31,290 bases of DNA, taken from assembly GCA_035461175.1 (NCBI GenBank), contig DATHVR010000174.1, positions 1 to 31,290 on the forward strand, given 5' to 3'. Of the stretch, positions 15,986 to 25,301 are shown one piece after another (position 1 is the stretch's first letter; each line of letters begins with the position of its first letter). The stretch is from DATHVR01 sp035461175. Lineage in GTDB: Bacteria; Actinomycetota; Acidimicrobiia; Spongiisociales; ZC4RG35. The notes beneath the pieces were generated by a model. That model had not been told where the DNA came from, searched no databases, and saw only the letters and a program-made list of their open reading frames with translations. A program made the translations under genes and the position numbers.

Positions 15986-16034
15986 CTTTTCGCGACAGAA
16001 TTGCGCGCCATGGCGCGCAATCTGTCGCGAAAAG
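15986..16034. repeat. Palindromic repeat, copy C (one-base deletion)
   Basis: Identical to copy A except that one T is missing from the right arm (AATCTG instead of AATTCTG). It lies between the divergent SCO6745-family gene and acpS. Confidence 0.93.
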
Positions 16035-16090
16035 GGGTGGGTTCCTGCCGGGTGCCCTGCCTTCGGTCATGGGGTGAGGCGCCCGGCGGA

Positions 16091-16096
16091 TAATCT
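16091..16096 (+). promoter_or_regulatory. Putative -10 box for acpS
   Basis: TAATCT lies 7 nt before the GTG start of acpS and there is no Shine-Dalgarno sequence. This is among the clearer leaderless-type promoters in the window. Confidence 0.48.
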
Positions 16097-16103
16097 CACC
16101 GGG

Positions 16104-16481
16104 GTGAGGATCATCGGACTCGGAGTCGACCTGGCCGACATCGATCGGGTCGAGGACGTCTACAGCCGCTACCCCCGCTTCCTGGAGCGCTGCTTCACCG
16201 ACCATGAGCAAGAGTACGCGCTGCGCTTCGCCAAGCCCGCCCGGAGGCTGGCGGCTCGTTTCGCCGGGAAGGAGGCGGTGATGAAGTCGATGGGGACGGG
16301 ATGGCGGCGGATACGCTGGACCGACATCGAGATCACCGGCGGCGGCAAGCCCACCGTGCGGATGACGGGCAATGCCGCCCGGCGGGCCGAGATGCTGGGG
16401 GTGACCGAGGTCCACGTCACCATCACCCACACCGACACTTCCGCCCTGGTGATGGCGGTCGCGGTCGGGGAGCACGAATGA
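16104..16481 (+). CDS. acpS: Holo-[acyl-carrier-protein] synthase
   Basis: AcpS transfers 4'-phosphopantetheine from CoA to acyl carrier protein. The 125-residue protein starts with IIGLGVDLADIDRVEDV (metal ligand D9), has RFAGKEAVMKSMGTG (conserved Glu in GKEA) and ends with VHVTITHTDTSALVMAVA. GTG at 16104 matches the family N-terminus exactly; the frame is open further upstream but that part crosses the palindromic repeat. Its TGA overlaps the ATG of the next gene (ATGA), a common actinobacterial pairing of acpS with NAD(P)HX repair. Confidence 0.96.
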   Translation: MRIIGLGVDLADIDRVEDVYSRYPRFLERCFTDHEQEYALRFAKPARRLAARFAGKEAVMKSMGTGWRRIRWTDIEITGGGKPTVRMTGNAARRAEMLGVTEVHVTITHTDTSALVMAVAVGEHE

Positions 16482-17935
16482 TCCCGGTCGTCACCGCCGC
16501 CGAGGCAGGCAGGATGGACGAGCGGGCCGGCGATCCCGTCGACGTGCTGATGGAGCGGGCCGGACTGGCGGTGGCGCTGGCGGCGGTCGACCTGGGGGCC
16601 GGCTACGGGAGCCGGGTGGTGGTCCTGTGCGGCCCCGGCAACAACGGCGGCGACGGCTACGTGGCGGCCCGATTCTTGAAGGAGCGGGGCGTAGGTGTGT
16701 CGGTCCAGGCCCTGTCCGAGCCCCGCACCGAGGCCGCCCGCCTGGCCGCGACCAGGGTGCGGCGGGCCGGAGTACCGGTGGGCGAACTCCAGGCTCCGGG
16801 CCCGGCCGACCTGGTCGTCGACGCCGTCTTCGGGGGCGGTTTCCGGCGGGGATTGCCGGAGGGACTGGCGCCGTGGATGATGGGCGGGTCGCCGGTCCTG
16901 GCCGTCGACGTCCCCACCGGGGTCGATCCCGACACCGGGCAGGTCGGGCCCGAGGGGTCTTTCCGGGCGGAATCAACCGTCACTTTCGGAGCGCTCAAAC
17001 CCGGACATGTGATCGCCCCCGGGGTCGACGCCTGTGGCCATGTGACAGTGATCGACATCGGTCTCCGTCCCGGCGAACCCGTCCTGATGGTGGCGGAGGA
17101 AGAGGACTGCCCGCTCCCGGCTCGCCCCCGACGGGCCCACAAGTGGTCGGCCGGCTCCGTCTTGATCGTGGGGGGAAGCAGAGGAATGGTCGGGGCCGCG
17201 GTGATGGCGGGCCGGGCGGCGCTCCACTTCGGTGCCGGGGCGGTGGGGGTCGCCTCTCCCGAACCCGAGGCGGTGGCGGCGCTGGGCCCGGAATTGCTCA
17301 CCCCCGCACTCGAAGGCCTCGACGACATGCTGGCCCGTTACGACGTGATCGTGGTGGGGCCGGGCCTGGGCGAACAGCCCGACCTGGTCGAACGGGTGCT
17401 GGCCGGCGCCGAGCGGGTGGTGGTCGACGCCGACGCCATCCAATCGGTCCAGAGCCTGGCGGCCTGTGCCGGTGAGGTCGTGATCACTCCCCATGCCGGA
17501 GAATTCGCCCGGCTCACAGATGAGGCCGCCGGACCGGATTCGGCCCGGCAGGTGGCCGAGGAGATCGGTGGGGTGGTCCTTCTCAAGGGCTCGCCCACCT
17601 TCGTCACCGACGGGGGAGTGCCCTGGGTCGTTCGTGCCGGCGGTCCCGAACTGGCCACGATCGGAACCGGGGACGTGCTGGCCGGGATGATTGCCGCCCT
17701 GTGGGCGCGGGGCCTGGATCCGCCGACGGCGGCCCGCTCGGCCGCTTACTGGCACGGGGTGGCGGCGGCCGACCTCGACACCGAGACCACGGTTACTGCC
17801 GACCGCCTGGCCGAGCACGTGGGGTTGTACTCGGGGGTGTGTGGGTTCGGAGAAAAGCGGCCGGGTTGGCCTCGAACGCCCGCTGGCAGCCGGCAGCACA
17901 GAAGTAGTACATCCGGCCTTCGTGCTCGCTCGTGA
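16478..17935 (+). CDS. nnr: Bifunctional NAD(P)H-hydrate epimerase / ADP-dependent NAD(P)H-hydrate dehydratase
   Basis: The enzyme repairs hydrated NADH/NADPH: the N-terminal half interconverts R and S epimers, and the C-terminal half dehydrates the S form using ADP. The 485-residue protein has an epimerase domain (about 1-205) with GPGNNGGDGYVAAR at 52-65 and DVPTGVDPDTG. The dehydratase domain follows from about 220, with HKWSAGSVLIVGGS, VITPHAGEFARL, LLKGSPTFV and the catalytic IGTGDVLAGM (Asp399). ATG at 16478 overlaps the acpS stop. The conserved domain should end near residue 447; the remaining ~38 residues are encoded antisense to the YHS end of the XdhC gene, giving a 143-bp convergent overlap. 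Confidence 0.93.
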   Translation: MIPVVTAAEAGRMDERAGDPVDVLMERAGLAVALAAVDLGAGYGSRVVVLCGPGNNGGDGYVAARFLKERGVGVSVQALSEPRTEAARLAATRVRRAGVPVGELQAPGPADLVVDAVFGGGFRRGLPEGLAPWMMGGSPVLAVDVPTGVDPDTGQVGPEGSFRAESTVTFGALKPGHVIAPGVDACGHVTVIDIGLRPGEPVLMVAEEEDCPLPARPRRAHKWSAGSVLIVGGSRGMVGAAVMAGRAALHFGAGAVGVASPEPEAVAALGPELLTPALEGLDDMLARYDVIVVGPGLGEQPDLVERVLAGAERVVVDADAIQSVQSLAACAGEVVITPHAGEFARLTDEAAGPDSARQVAEEIGGVVLLKGSPTFVTDGGVPWVVRAGGPELATIGTGDVLAGMIAALWARGLDPPTAARSAAYWHGVAAADLDTETTVTADRLAEHVGLYSGVCGFGEKRPGWPRTPAGSRQHRSSTSGLRARS

Positions 17936-18731
17936 AACGGGCGGTGGCGACTTCCACCGTCATCTCACACACCGGGTCGATGGCTGTCTCCGGCTCGGTC
18001 ACGACGACGCTCTCGCCGAAGCCGCCGCTGGCTTTCAGCGCGACGAGTTCACCCAGGATCGCCACGGCGATCTCCTCGTGCTGTACGGGGCCGAGATCGA
18101 GGCCGGCCGGGGCGCGAACCCGAGCCAGGGCCTCGTCGGTGATGCCGCGCTCCTGGAGCCAGGCCCGCACCGAGGCGGCCCGCTTCTCGGAGGCAACCAG
18201 GCCGACATAGCGGGCCGGAGTGTGCAGGGCCGCCTCCACCGCCGGCTCGTCGTAGTGGCCCTGGGTGGCTACGACCACCATCGACACCGGGGTGACACCC
18301 TCGAACTCCGGCTCGTCCAGCGCCCGCACCCGCCATCCCAGGGCGCGGCACAGATTGGCGAGAGTGTTTGCCATCGGGGAAGACCCGACGATGTGTACGT
18401 CCGGGACGGGTAGCTGCGGTTCCACGTAGACCTCCATGGCGCCCTCACTGGCGCAAGCCATCGGCACCTGTACGACGTCGGGTCGGGGGTCGTCGACCCC
18501 CAGCACGAGCAGCCGGGGGCGGCCGTCGCCGAGAGTGGCCAGCGCCTCCCGTACCACGGTGGGCCGGGCGCAGGCGCCCCCGATCCAGCCGTCGACTGTG
18601 CCGTCGGGAAGGATCACCGCTTTGGCGCCCGACTTGCCCGAAGACGGACCCTGCCGCCAGACCACGGTGGCCAGCACGAACGGTTCCCCGGCCTGCCGGA
18701 GCCGGGCCGCCCGATCGAGTATGTCAGTCAC
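17793..18731 (-). CDS. XdhC/CoxI family molybdenum-enzyme maturation factor with C-terminal YHS domain
   Basis: XdhC-type proteins bind molybdenum cofactor and help finish molybdenum hydroxylases; CoxI and CoxF of CO dehydrogenase clusters belong here. The 312-residue protein has an XdhC domain (about 5-100, with GPSSGKSGAKAVI and GWIGGACARPTVV) and a Rossmann domain (about 110-235, with VHIVGSSPMANTLANL, VVVATQGHYDE and YVGLVASEKRA). Residues 250-294 form a YHS domain (IDPVCEMTVE...YYFCAAGCQRAFEANP; C254, C278, C282), typical of metal-handling proteins. The start is GTG at 18731. It lies downstream of coxMSL on the same strand after a 184-bp repeat-rich gap, so maturation of that enzyme is its likely job. 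Its last ~47 codons overlap the nnr gene. Confidence 0.87.
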   Translation of the reverse strand: MTDILDRAARLRQAGEPFVLATVVWRQGPSSGKSGAKAVILPDGTVDGWIGGACARPTVVREALATLGDGRPRLLVLGVDDPRPDVVQVPMACASEGAMEVYVEPQLPVPDVHIVGSSPMANTLANLCRALGWRVRALDEPEFEGVTPVSMVVVATQGHYDEPAVEAALHTPARYVGLVASEKRAASVRAWLQERGITDEALARVRAPAGLDLGPVQHEEIAVAILGELVALKASGGFGESVVVTEPETAIDPVCEMTVEVATARFTSEHEGRMYYFCAAGCQRAFEANPAAFLRTHTPPSTTPRARPGGRQ

Positions 18732-18782
18732 GGCGACACTTCCGACTTGAGGTGGGAGACGGGTGCGGCTGCCCCCTACCTC

Positions 18783-18841
18783 CCCGGCTCCGCTGGCGCT
18801 CCGCCGGGCAGGGATCTTCCCCCTTCGCTCCGCTCAGGGGG
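18783..18841. repeat. Two inverted repeats between coxL and the XdhC gene
   Basis: CCCGGC (18783-18788) pairs with GCCGGG (18803-18808), and CCCCCT (18819-18824) with AGGGGG (18836-18841). They could slow or end transcription between coxL and the XdhC gene, but neither has a T-tract. Confidence 0.4.
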
Positions 18842-18846
18842 ACAAA

Positions 18847-18898
18847 CCCCTCCGACCTCCGACTCATCACCCACCACTCATTACCCACCACTCACCAC
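18847..18898. repeat. Heptamer-type repeats near the coxL stop
   Basis: CTCCGACCTCCGACTC is followed by degenerate units ATCACCC, ACCACTC, ATTACCC and ACCACTC, relatives of the CTTCCGA and CCCACCA arrays at 9308-9360. They end 18 bp before the coxL stop codon. Confidence 0.7.
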
Positions 18899-18915
18899 GT
18901 CGAGCGCAGCGAGGC

Positions 18916-21290
<2,375 letters not shown>

Positions 21291-21294
<4 letters not shown>

Positions 21295-21773
21295 GACGAA
21301 ACCTCCTGTGAGCCGGCCATCTCCTGGCCGGCGGCCTGGATGGCCTTGACGATGTTCGTGTACCCGGTACAGCGGCAGATGTTGCCGCTCAGGCCCCAGC
21401 GGACCTCGTCTTCGCTCGGGCTGGGGTTGGATTCGAGGAGCGAGGTGCCCACCAGCATCATGCCCGGGGTACAGAATCCGCACTGGAGGCCATGGTGCTC
21501 CTTGAAGGCGGACTGGATCGGGTGAAGCTGCCCGTTCTGCTTGAGACCCTCCACGGTGGTGATGTCCGATCCCTCCGCCTGGGCAGCCAGCACTGTGCAC
21601 GACTTGACGGGCTTGCCGTCGAGCAAGACCGTGCAGGCGCCGCACGAAGTGGTGTCACATCCGATGTGAGTCCCGGTCAGCCCCAGTTGGGTGCGGATGA
21701 AGTCGACCAGGAGGGTGCGCGCTTCGGCCTCGGCGCTGCGTGAGGTTCCGTTGATGTTGACCGTTATCTGCAT
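21291..21773 (-). CDS. coxS: Aerobic carbon monoxide dehydrogenase small subunit (2Fe-2S)
   Basis: CoxS passes electrons from the molybdenum site to FAD through two [2Fe-2S] clusters. The 160-residue protein has the plant-type cluster ligands C39, C44, C47 and C59 (GCDTTSCGACTVLLDG...SC) and the second cluster ligands C98, C101, C133 and C135 (CGFCTPGM...NICRCTGY). ATG at 21773 overlaps the coxM stop by one base (TGATG), and its own stop overlaps the coxL start, so the three subunits are translationally linked. Confidence 0.96.
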
Positions 21774-22648
21774 CAGTTCTCCTGGTTGATCTGGGCCAGG
21801 CAGTTCTCCAGGCCCCGCTTCACGTAGGCCTCCACTACCGCCCGCTTGTACTCGGCCGGTCCCCGAATGTCGGAGGCTGGGTCGGCGACGGCGGCAGCCG
21901 ACCGGGCCGCCTCGGCGAACAGGTCCTGGCCCGGTGGCTCTCCGGTCAGCATCTGTTCTGCCTCTTGCGCCTTCAGGTTGTGGGGCCCGACGCTGGTCAG
22001 GCCGATGCCCGCCTCGGTGATCCTGCCGCTCTCGTCGAGCCGGAGATGGGTTGCTACGCCGACGGTGGCGTAGTCGCCGACCTTGCGCTCCAGCTTGAGA
22101 TAGCTGCCGCCGCTGCGATCGTCGGCTCGGGGAATGCGTAGACCGGTCACCATCTCCCCCGGCTGGAGCGAGTTGGTGAAGAAGTCGACGACGAACTCGT
22201 CGATGGGGATGCGGCGCTCACCCGACCGCGAGGCGGCGACCACCTCGGCTCCCAGTGCCAGCATGACCGAGTTCCAGTCGCCCTCGGGGTCGCAATGGGC
22301 CACCGAGCCGCACACAGTTCCCCGGTTGCGGACCAGGGGGTCCGCCACCCACGGGGCGGTCGAAGCCATCAGCGGACTGGCGGCCGCAACCGTCTGACTG
22401 TCGACGATGTCGGCGTGGCGGACCAGGGCCCCAACCGTGAGGTGGCCGTTGTCGGTCCCGATCGTGTCCAGCCCGGGTAGGCGGTTGATGTCGACGAGAT
22501 GGCCGGGCATGGCCAGCCGCAACTTCATCATGGGGAGGAGACTCTGGCCGCCGGCCAGGACCCGTCCCTCGTCCCCGAGGTCGGCCAGCAGCCCGGTGGC
22601 CTCGTCCAGGGTCGTGGGAGCCGAGAAATCGAATGAGGGGGGATGCAA
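21773..22648 (-). CDS. coxM: Aerobic carbon monoxide dehydrogenase medium subunit (FAD)
   Basis: CoxM binds FAD and delivers electrons to the respiratory chain. The 291-residue protein has the two FAD motifs of the family: AGGQSLLP (32-39) and VRNRGTVCGSVAHCDPEGD, where TVCGS replaces the common TIGGS. The C-terminal third (GGSYLKLERKVGDYATVGVA and PHNLKAQEAE) is also typical. The start is TTG at 22648 (minus); GGAGG ends 6 nt upstream and fixes this choice. It is the first gene of coxMSL. Its leader can form two competing hairpins, one of which hides the ribosome-binding site. Confidence 0.94.
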   Translation of the reverse strand: MHPPSFDFSAPTTLDEATGLLADLGDEGRVLAGGQSLLPMMKLRLAMPGHLVDINRLPGLDTIGTDNGHLTVGALVRHADIVDSQTVAAASPLMASTAPWVADPLVRNRGTVCGSVAHCDPEGDWNSVMLALGAEVVAASRSGERRIPIDEFVVDFFTNSLQPGEMVTGLRIPRADDRSGGSYLKLERKVGDYATVGVATHLRLDESGRITEAGIGLTSVGPHNLKAQEAEQMLTGEPPGQDLFAEAARSAAAVADPASDIRGPAEYKRAVVEAYVKRGLENCLAQINQEN

Positions 22649-22654
22649 TTGTTA

Positions 22655-22710
22655 CCTCCGGGGCGTACGTCGGGTGCCGGCCCCGGAGCGCGCAACGGTC
22701 GCGCCGGGGC
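22655..22710 (-). promoter_or_regulatory. Putative switchable leader controlling the coxM ribosome-binding site
   Basis: In the coxM mRNA, CTCCGGGGC (22688-22680) can pair over 9 bp with GCCCCGGAG (22664-22656), which contains most of the GGAGG Shine-Dalgarno. The same CCGGGGC can instead pair with an upstream GCCCCGG (22710-22704), with CGCG/CGCG inside the loop, and free the site. The two folds exclude each other. No ligand or binding protein can be inferred. Confidence 0.42.
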
Positions 22711-22727
22711 GTCTCGTCCTCGTTTCG

Positions 22728-22733
22728 ACCATA
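22728..22733 (-). promoter_or_regulatory. Weak candidate -10 box for coxMSL
   Basis: Minus-strand TATGGT would place transcription start near 22721, just before the first arm of the leader hairpin. No good -35 box is visible. Confidence 0.25.
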
Positions 22734-22841
22734 CCCAGCAAACGATTGTGATGCCGGAGATTCCCACCCTTTCTCCACTCAGGGCGCCGAATCGGGACTT
22801 TCGGCCCTGGCATGGGCGGTTCTCAGTGCCGATGATCGGGC

Positions 22842-22872
22842 CTGGATGAGGAGTCGTAGACGACTCATCCAG
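22842..22872. repeat. Large inverted repeat upstream of coxMSL
   Basis: CTGGATGAG (22842-22850) and CTCATCCAG (22864-22872) are perfect 9-bp arms around a 13-nt centre that can add a small TCG/CGA pairing. It could be an operator for coxMSL or the first stem of a structured RNA. Confidence 0.5.
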
Positions 22873-23086
22873 CGATCTCTTGGGTAGACCGATATGGGTT
22901 GGGAGGCCCGAGGTCAAGCCTTGAGACCGGAACAGCCACTCCACCCGGAAGGTGGAACGCAGAGGCGGCGACCGAGGCGAGAGCCGAGGGTTCGTCCCTC
23001 CAGCGACAGGGCGATCGTCCGGTCGAGAAGACGAGCCGGGAGCCGCAAGGCTCCCGGCTCCGCGCTTTGTTGGCGCCTTCGGCGCC
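22873..23086 (+). ncRNA. Candidate structured RNA, family not recognised
   Basis: The 637-bp gap between coxM and alr has no credible ORF but many stems: TCCACC/GGTGGA around CGGAA, GAGGG/CCCTC around TTCGT, and a perfect 12-bp stem with a GCAA tetraloop (23033-23060). The last is followed by CGCGCTTTGTT and a second hairpin, GGCGCC/GGCGCC (23072-23086). The end resembles a weak terminator in the plus direction. I compared it by eye with c-di-GMP, cobalamin, SRP, RNase P and tmRNA patterns and found no full match. Strand and boundaries are uncertain. Confidence 0.3.
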
Positions 23087-23134
23087 GTTACGGGTAGTGG
23101 GTGCTGAGTTCTGGGTTCGAGGCGCTCATCGGGC

Positions 23135-23182
23135 TTTTCGCGACCGAATTGCGCGCCATGGCGCGCAATTCGGTCGCGAGAA
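23135..23182. repeat. Palindromic repeat, copy D (paired arm changes)
   Basis: Same core as copy A, but the left arm has CGACCG instead of CGACAG and the right arm has the matching CGGTCG instead of CTGTCG, so pairing is kept. A lone change (GAGAA for GAAAA) marks the right end. It lies between the coxMSL upstream region and alr. Confidence 0.92.
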
Positions 23183-23190
23183 CCGCCTTG

Positions 23191-23240
23191 ACCTCTGACC
23201 TACGACCTCCGACCACTCACCACCCACCACCCACCACCCC
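23191..23240. repeat. Heptamer arrays before alr
   Basis: Degenerate ACCTCTGACCTACGACCTCCGACC is followed by ACTCACC, ACCCACC, ACCCACC and ACCCC, the same pair of motif families as at 9308-9360, in the same order. Confidence 0.75.
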
Positions 23241-23273
23241 TCTCCGACTGTGCGTTCACCGACATGGTGATGG

Positions 23274-23279
23274 CACAAT
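23274..23279 (+). promoter_or_regulatory. Putative -10 box for alr
   Basis: CACAAT ends 6 nt before the GTG start of alr, as at the OsmC gene. The GCGAGG next to the start is too close to act as a normal Shine-Dalgarno. Confidence 0.38.
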
Positions 23280-23285
23280 TGCGAG

Positions 23286-24359
23286 GTGAGACCTACCTGG
23301 GCCAGCGTCGACCTGGCCGCCATTCGTCACAACGTCGAGCAGTTGAGCCGCGCCGTCGCCCCCTCCCGCCTGTGCGCGGTGATCAAGGCCGACGCCTATG
23401 GCCACGGCGACGTGCCGGTCGCCGAGGCGGTGCTGGAAGCGGGAGTCGAAACCCTGGCCGTGGCCCTGGTCGAGGAGGGGGTGCGACTGCGCGAGGCCGG
23501 CATCGAGGCTCCGATCCTGGTCTTGTCGGAACCACCCATTGCGGCGGCGGCAGAAATGCTGAGATGGGACCTGACCCCCTCGGCCTACCGGGTGGAGTTC
23601 CTGAAGGCGCTGGCCGCGGCGGCGGCCGTTCCGGTGGACGTCCATCTCAAGATCGACACGGGCATGCATCGGGTGGGGGCGCCGGTCGACCAGCTCGATG
23701 AGCTACTCGATGCGATCCGCCCACCCCTCCGGCTGGCGGCTCTGTGGACGCACTTCGCCGTGGCGGATGAGGATCCGGATTTCACCCGTGTTCAGATCAA
23801 GCGGTTTCAGGAGGCGCTCGGGTCTCGCTCGATACCGACGCATCTCGCCAACACGGCGGGAGGACTGCTGTTCCCCGAGGCCCGGGGGACGATGGTCCGG
23901 GCCGGGCTGGGGATCTACGGCCTCCATCCCTGTTCCGAGACCCGACCCCTGGTGGATCTGCGGCCGGCGCTCAGCGTGGTGTCCCGCGTCACCCATGTGA
24001 GGCGCCTCCCGGCAGGCTCGCGTCCTTCCTACGGACGCCGGCGGGAGATGGAGACCGAGGCGACCGTGGTCACCATCCCGATCGGATACGCCGACGGTGT
24101 GCCTCGGCTCCTCTCCGCCACCGGAGGCGAAGTTCTGGTGGGAGGGGGTAGGCATCCGCTCGCCGGGACCGTCACCATGGATCAGATCGTGGTCGACGTC
24201 GGGGATACCCCTGTCGAGATGGGTGACGAGGTGGTGCTGTTGGGGAGACAGGGCGAGGAGGAGATCTCTGCCGACGAGTGGGCGGCCCGTGTCAACACCA
24301 TCTCCTATGAAATCATCTGCGACATCGGGCCTCGTGTTCCCAGGAAGTATTCGGAATGA
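23286..24359 (+). CDS. alr: Alanine racemase
   Basis: Alr makes D-alanine for peptidoglycan, using PLP. The 357-residue protein has the PLP lysine K34 in AVIKADAYGHG, the KIDTGMHRVG strand and WTHFAVADE. It also has MVRAGLGIYGLHP and the catalytic Tyr267 in TIPIGYADG, followed by AGTVTMDQIVVDVG. Length fits the family. GTG at 23286 is the only start that gives the usual N-terminus (WASVDLAAIRHNV). Its TGA overlaps the ATG of the peptidase gene. It starts a collinear run that ends with tsaD. Confidence 0.96.
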   Translation: MRPTWASVDLAAIRHNVEQLSRAVAPSRLCAVIKADAYGHGDVPVAEAVLEAGVETLAVALVEEGVRLREAGIEAPILVLSEPPIAAAAEMLRWDLTPSAYRVEFLKALAAAAAVPVDVHLKIDTGMHRVGAPVDQLDELLDAIRPPLRLAALWTHFAVADEDPDFTRVQIKRFQEALGSRSIPTHLANTAGGLLFPEARGTMVRAGLGIYGLHPCSETRPLVDLRPALSVVSRVTHVRRLPAGSRPSYGRRREMETEATVVTIPIGYADGVPRLLSATGGEVLVGGGRHPLAGTVTMDQIVVDVGDTPVEMGDEVVLLGRQGEEEISADEWAARVNTISYEIICDIGPRVPRKYSE

Positions 24360-25240
24360 ATCACACCCTCACCGCCATCCCCGGAGTCCGGGTCGGACAC
24401 TGGACCGAACCAACGGCCGGCACCGGATGCACGGTCATCGTGCTCCCGGAGCCCAACTGCGTTGCGGCGGAGTTCCGGGGTGCCGCCCCGGGAAGCCGAG
24501 AGGCCGCCCTGCTACAGCCGGGGATGTCGGTGGAACAGGTCCAGGCCGTCGTCCTCACCGGGGGCTCCGCCTTTGGCCTGGCCGCTGCCGACGGGGTCAT
24601 GGCCGAACTGGAAGCCGAAGGACGGGGCCATCCCACTTTGGCCGGTCCGGTGCCGATCGTACCGGCCGCCGTGGTCTTCGATTTGCTGGTCGGCGATTCC
24701 TCGGTCAGGCCCGGGCCTGACGAGGGGCGTTTCGCCTTCCGATCCGCCACCTCCGATCCGGTCGTCTCCGGGAGACTGGGGGCAGGGACCGGCACGATGG
24801 TGGGGGGCTGGCGTGGTCTGGATACGGCGCGGCCCGGTGGGCTGGGCTCGTCCTTCGTGGAAGGAGACGGCTTTGCGGTGGGCGCCCTGGCGGTGGTCAA
24901 CTCGGTCGGCGACGTCTTCACGCTGGAGGGTCGGCCCTTGACCGGGGGCGAGCTGATACCCGGTCCGCCCGTCGTCCCGACCGGGGCGATCGAACAGACC
25001 ACGCTGGTGATGCTCGCCACCGACGCCCGTCTGTCGCGGCCCCAACTCGGGCGGTTGGCGGTGCGGGGCCATGACGCCATTGGAACCTGTATCCGTCCCG
25101 CCCATACCAGCCACGACGGGGATGCGGTCTTCGTCGCTTCGTGCGGCGAGAGGATCGTCGATGCGGATCTGGTCGCCGAGGTGGCCTGGGAGGCAACCGG
25201 GAAGGCGATCGAAGCGGCCGTCACCCACGCCGTGGGATAA
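24356..25240 (+). CDS. P1 (DmpA/NylC-like) family peptidase
   Basis: P1 (S58) enzymes are N-terminal nucleophile hydrolases that mature by self-cleavage; members include DmpA aminopeptidase and nylon-oligomer hydrolases. The 294-residue protein shows LTGGSAFGLAAADGVM (68-82), GAGTGTMVGGWRG (142-154), GLGSSFVEGDGFAVGALAVVNSVGDV and IEQTTLVMLATDA (212-224). By analogy with NylC-type proteins the nucleophile would be Thr215, here preceded by Gln rather than the more familiar Asn. Substrate is unknown. ATG at 24356 overlaps the alr stop (ATGA). Confidence 0.86.
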   Translation: MNHTLTAIPGVRVGHWTEPTAGTGCTVIVLPEPNCVAAEFRGAAPGSREAALLQPGMSVEQVQAVVLTGGSAFGLAAADGVMAELEAEGRGHPTLAGPVPIVPAAVVFDLLVGDSSVRPGPDEGRFAFRSATSDPVVSGRLGAGTGTMVGGWRGLDTARPGGLGSSFVEGDGFAVGALAVVNSVGDVFTLEGRPLTGGELIPGPPVVPTGAIEQTTLVMLATDARLSRPQLGRLAVRGHDAIGTCIRPAHTSHDGDAVFVASCGERIVDADLVAEVAWEATGKAIEAAVTHAVG

Positions 25241-25241
25241 T
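25236..25241 (+). promoter_or_regulatory. Weak candidate -10 box for the glycosylase gene
   Basis: GATAAT overlaps the stop codon of the P1 peptidase and would give the uracil-DNA glycosylase gene a leader of about 54 nt. No clear -35 box. Confidence 0.25.
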
Positions 25242-25301
25242 GGCCGCGACATTCTCTGGCGTCCCGCCGACGGCACGCGATCTCGACCAGGCATCCACTG
25301 C

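Noticed and set aside
16301..16477. Extended N-terminus of the nnr product within acpS
   Set aside because: The extra residues are acpS read out of frame; ATG at 16478 overlaps the acpS stop and starts the conserved domain.
21295..21645. N-terminal extension of coxL into coxS
   Set aside because: The ATG at 21294 has AGGAGG and an ATGA overlap and gives the family N-terminus; the extension is merely coxS in another frame.
22920..23010. A c-di-GMP-I riboswitch
   Set aside because: Only one hairpin and a short joint are similar; the second helix, tetraloop receptor and conserved closing bases are not found.
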